Shown here one piece after another: positions 63,195 through 64,000 of a stretch of 64,000 bases of DNA. Made by a program: the position numbers and the translations under genes. Below the pieces are notes generated by a model, which saw nothing but the letters and a program-made list of their open reading frames with translations, was not told the origin of the DNA and ran no database searches. Position 1 is the first letter of the stretch; every line of letters starts with the position of its first letter. Where the stretch lies: the NCBI GenBank assembly GCA_030679955.1, contig JAUXSF010000022.1, positions 124,001 to 188,000 of the forward strand, given 5' to 3'. Source of the stretch: Chlamydiales bacterium (lineage in GTDB: Bacteria; Chlamydiota; Chlamydiia; Chlamydiales; JAJFMA01).

Positions 63195-64000
63195 TGTACC
63201 GCCCTAGTGAACTTTTGTTGTTTCTGGAGAGTATTGGGACACATCCTAAGAAAAGCTTATCCCAAAATTTTCTGATTGATGGAAACATCATACGAAAAAT
63301 CGTTGAAACAGCTCAGGTTGTCCCTGGAGACTTAGTAGTAGAGATTGGCCCAGGCCCGGGAGCTTTGACAGAGGCTCTATTGCAAGCTGGCGCACATGTT
63401 ATTGCCATTGAGAAAGACACCGTGCTGGCCGGCGCTCTACAGCGTTTTAGCAAGGCTGAAAATTCACTGACAGTAATCACTGAAGATGTTCTTAAGGTGC
63501 GCTTAGAGGATCATATTCCACCTGGTAAGAAAGCCAAAGTCATCGCAAATTTGCCCTATCATATCACCACGCCAATCCTCACAGGTCTAGCGCCTAAGCA
63601 TGATATGCTGCAATCTATTACAGTCATGGTACAGAAGGAAGTTGCAGAGCGTATGACAGCTCCCGCTGGAAACCACGTTTATGGCTCCCTTACCGTGTTT
63701 TTGGCTTTTTATGCGGACGTGAAATACGCCTTTACTGTGACACGAAATTGCTTCCTACCTCCCCCTAAAGTTGATTCTGCGGTGGTTCATCTGGATGTCA
63801 GAAAAGGCAAGAGTGTCTCGGATGAGGACAAGTTCTTTAAATTAACCAGGTCGGCATTTGAGCAACGTCGCAAGATGCTGCGGTCATCTCTCCGAGATCT
63901 GTATACTCCAGAAGCTGTTACGAAGGCTCTTGAAGGGTTAAAGTTAAACCCGTTAGCAAGGCCAGAAGAGCTTTCTATAGATCACTTCATTCGCCTATTC
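63194..64000 (+). CDS. rsmA: 16S rRNA A1518/A1519 dimethyltransferase (3' end outside window)
   Basis: 269 codons seen, still open at the window edge. KKSLSQNFLIDGNIIRKIVE, VEIGPGPGALTEALL (SAM loop), and NLPYHITTPIL (catalytic NLPY) are all present, so the enzyme is functional in the visible part. It dimethylates two adenines near the 3' end of 16S rRNA. ATG overlaps the preceding TGA (TGATG). Confidence 0.96.
   Translation, partial: MYRPSELLLFLESIGTHPKKSLSQNFLIDGNIIRKIVETAQVVPGDLVVEIGPGPGALTEALLQAGAHVIAIEKDTVLAGALQRFSKAENSLTVITEDVLKVRLEDHIPPGKKAKVIANLPYHITTPILTGLAPKHDMLQSITVMVQKEVAERMTAPAGNHVYGSLTVFLAFYADVKYAFTVTRNCFLPPPKVDSAVVHLDVRKGKSVSDEDKFFKLTRSAFEQRRKMLRSSLRDLYTPEAVTKALEGLKLNPLARPEELSIDHFIRLF

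Overview
The window comes from a bacterium of the phylum Chlamydiota, most likely an environmental (chlamydia-related) lineage rather than a Chlamydia species. The main evidence is gene order. The ribosomal cluster runs rplC to rplQ without rpsJ, rpsN, rpmD or rpmJ and ends in gapA plus a CT504-like gene. The block lnt / lpxC-fabZ-lpxA-fmt / (Cap1-like genes) / rplC matches the order I recall for C. trachomatis CT534-CT528, and a SurA-like gene overlaps rsmA as in CT355-CT354. Placement below phylum is not attempted.

Layout. (1) 1-28.2 kb is accessory: mostly monocistronic genes on both strands with many signal peptides and enzymes of host-interaction character. These include four alpha/beta hydrolases, a PP2C-like protein, a Fic AMP-transferase, a beta-lactamase-fold hydrolase, a trypsin-like protease, an exported methyltransferase, an exported PI3/4-kinase-like protein and a nucleoside-hydrolase-like protein. 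A TetR-MFS efflux pair, a MerR/TipA regulator, DinB and a tRNA-Leu(UAA) also lie here. The 19.8-21.5 kb part is a scar of partial duplications. (2) 28.3-42.9 kb is the conserved minus-strand housekeeping block: CT504-like, gapA, rplQ, rpoA, rpsK, rpsM, secY, rplO ... rplC. (3) 43.2-47.4 kb holds four tandem hydrophobic genes that look like Cap1 (CT529)-type inclusion-membrane proteins, at the same place between fmt and rplC. (4) 47.6-58.5 kb carries fmt, lpxA, fabZ, lpxC and lnt (lipid A and lipoprotein biogenesis), split by two large ankyrin-repeat paralogs that share a possible papain-like Cys/His domain. (5) 58.5-64 kb has an RsmB-like methyltransferase, two tandem exported TraB/ChaN-like paralogs, a SurA-like lipoprotein and the start of rsmA.

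Regulation visible in the sequence: a TetR promoter with a 12-bp inverted-repeat operator, a MerR-type promoter with a 19-bp spacer and central palindrome, and a large symmetric TTGGTAG/CTACCAA operator-like array before the Fic gene. Hairpins flank secY inside the ribosomal operon.

The most unusual structure is a family of arrays with exact 9-nt periodicity (GGACNNNNN-type units). Two of them bracket a four-helix-bundle gene in inverted orientation at 6.06-6.74 kb, and others occur at 15.3 kb and 43.2 kb. All functional names rest on motifs read by eye; no database search was run.
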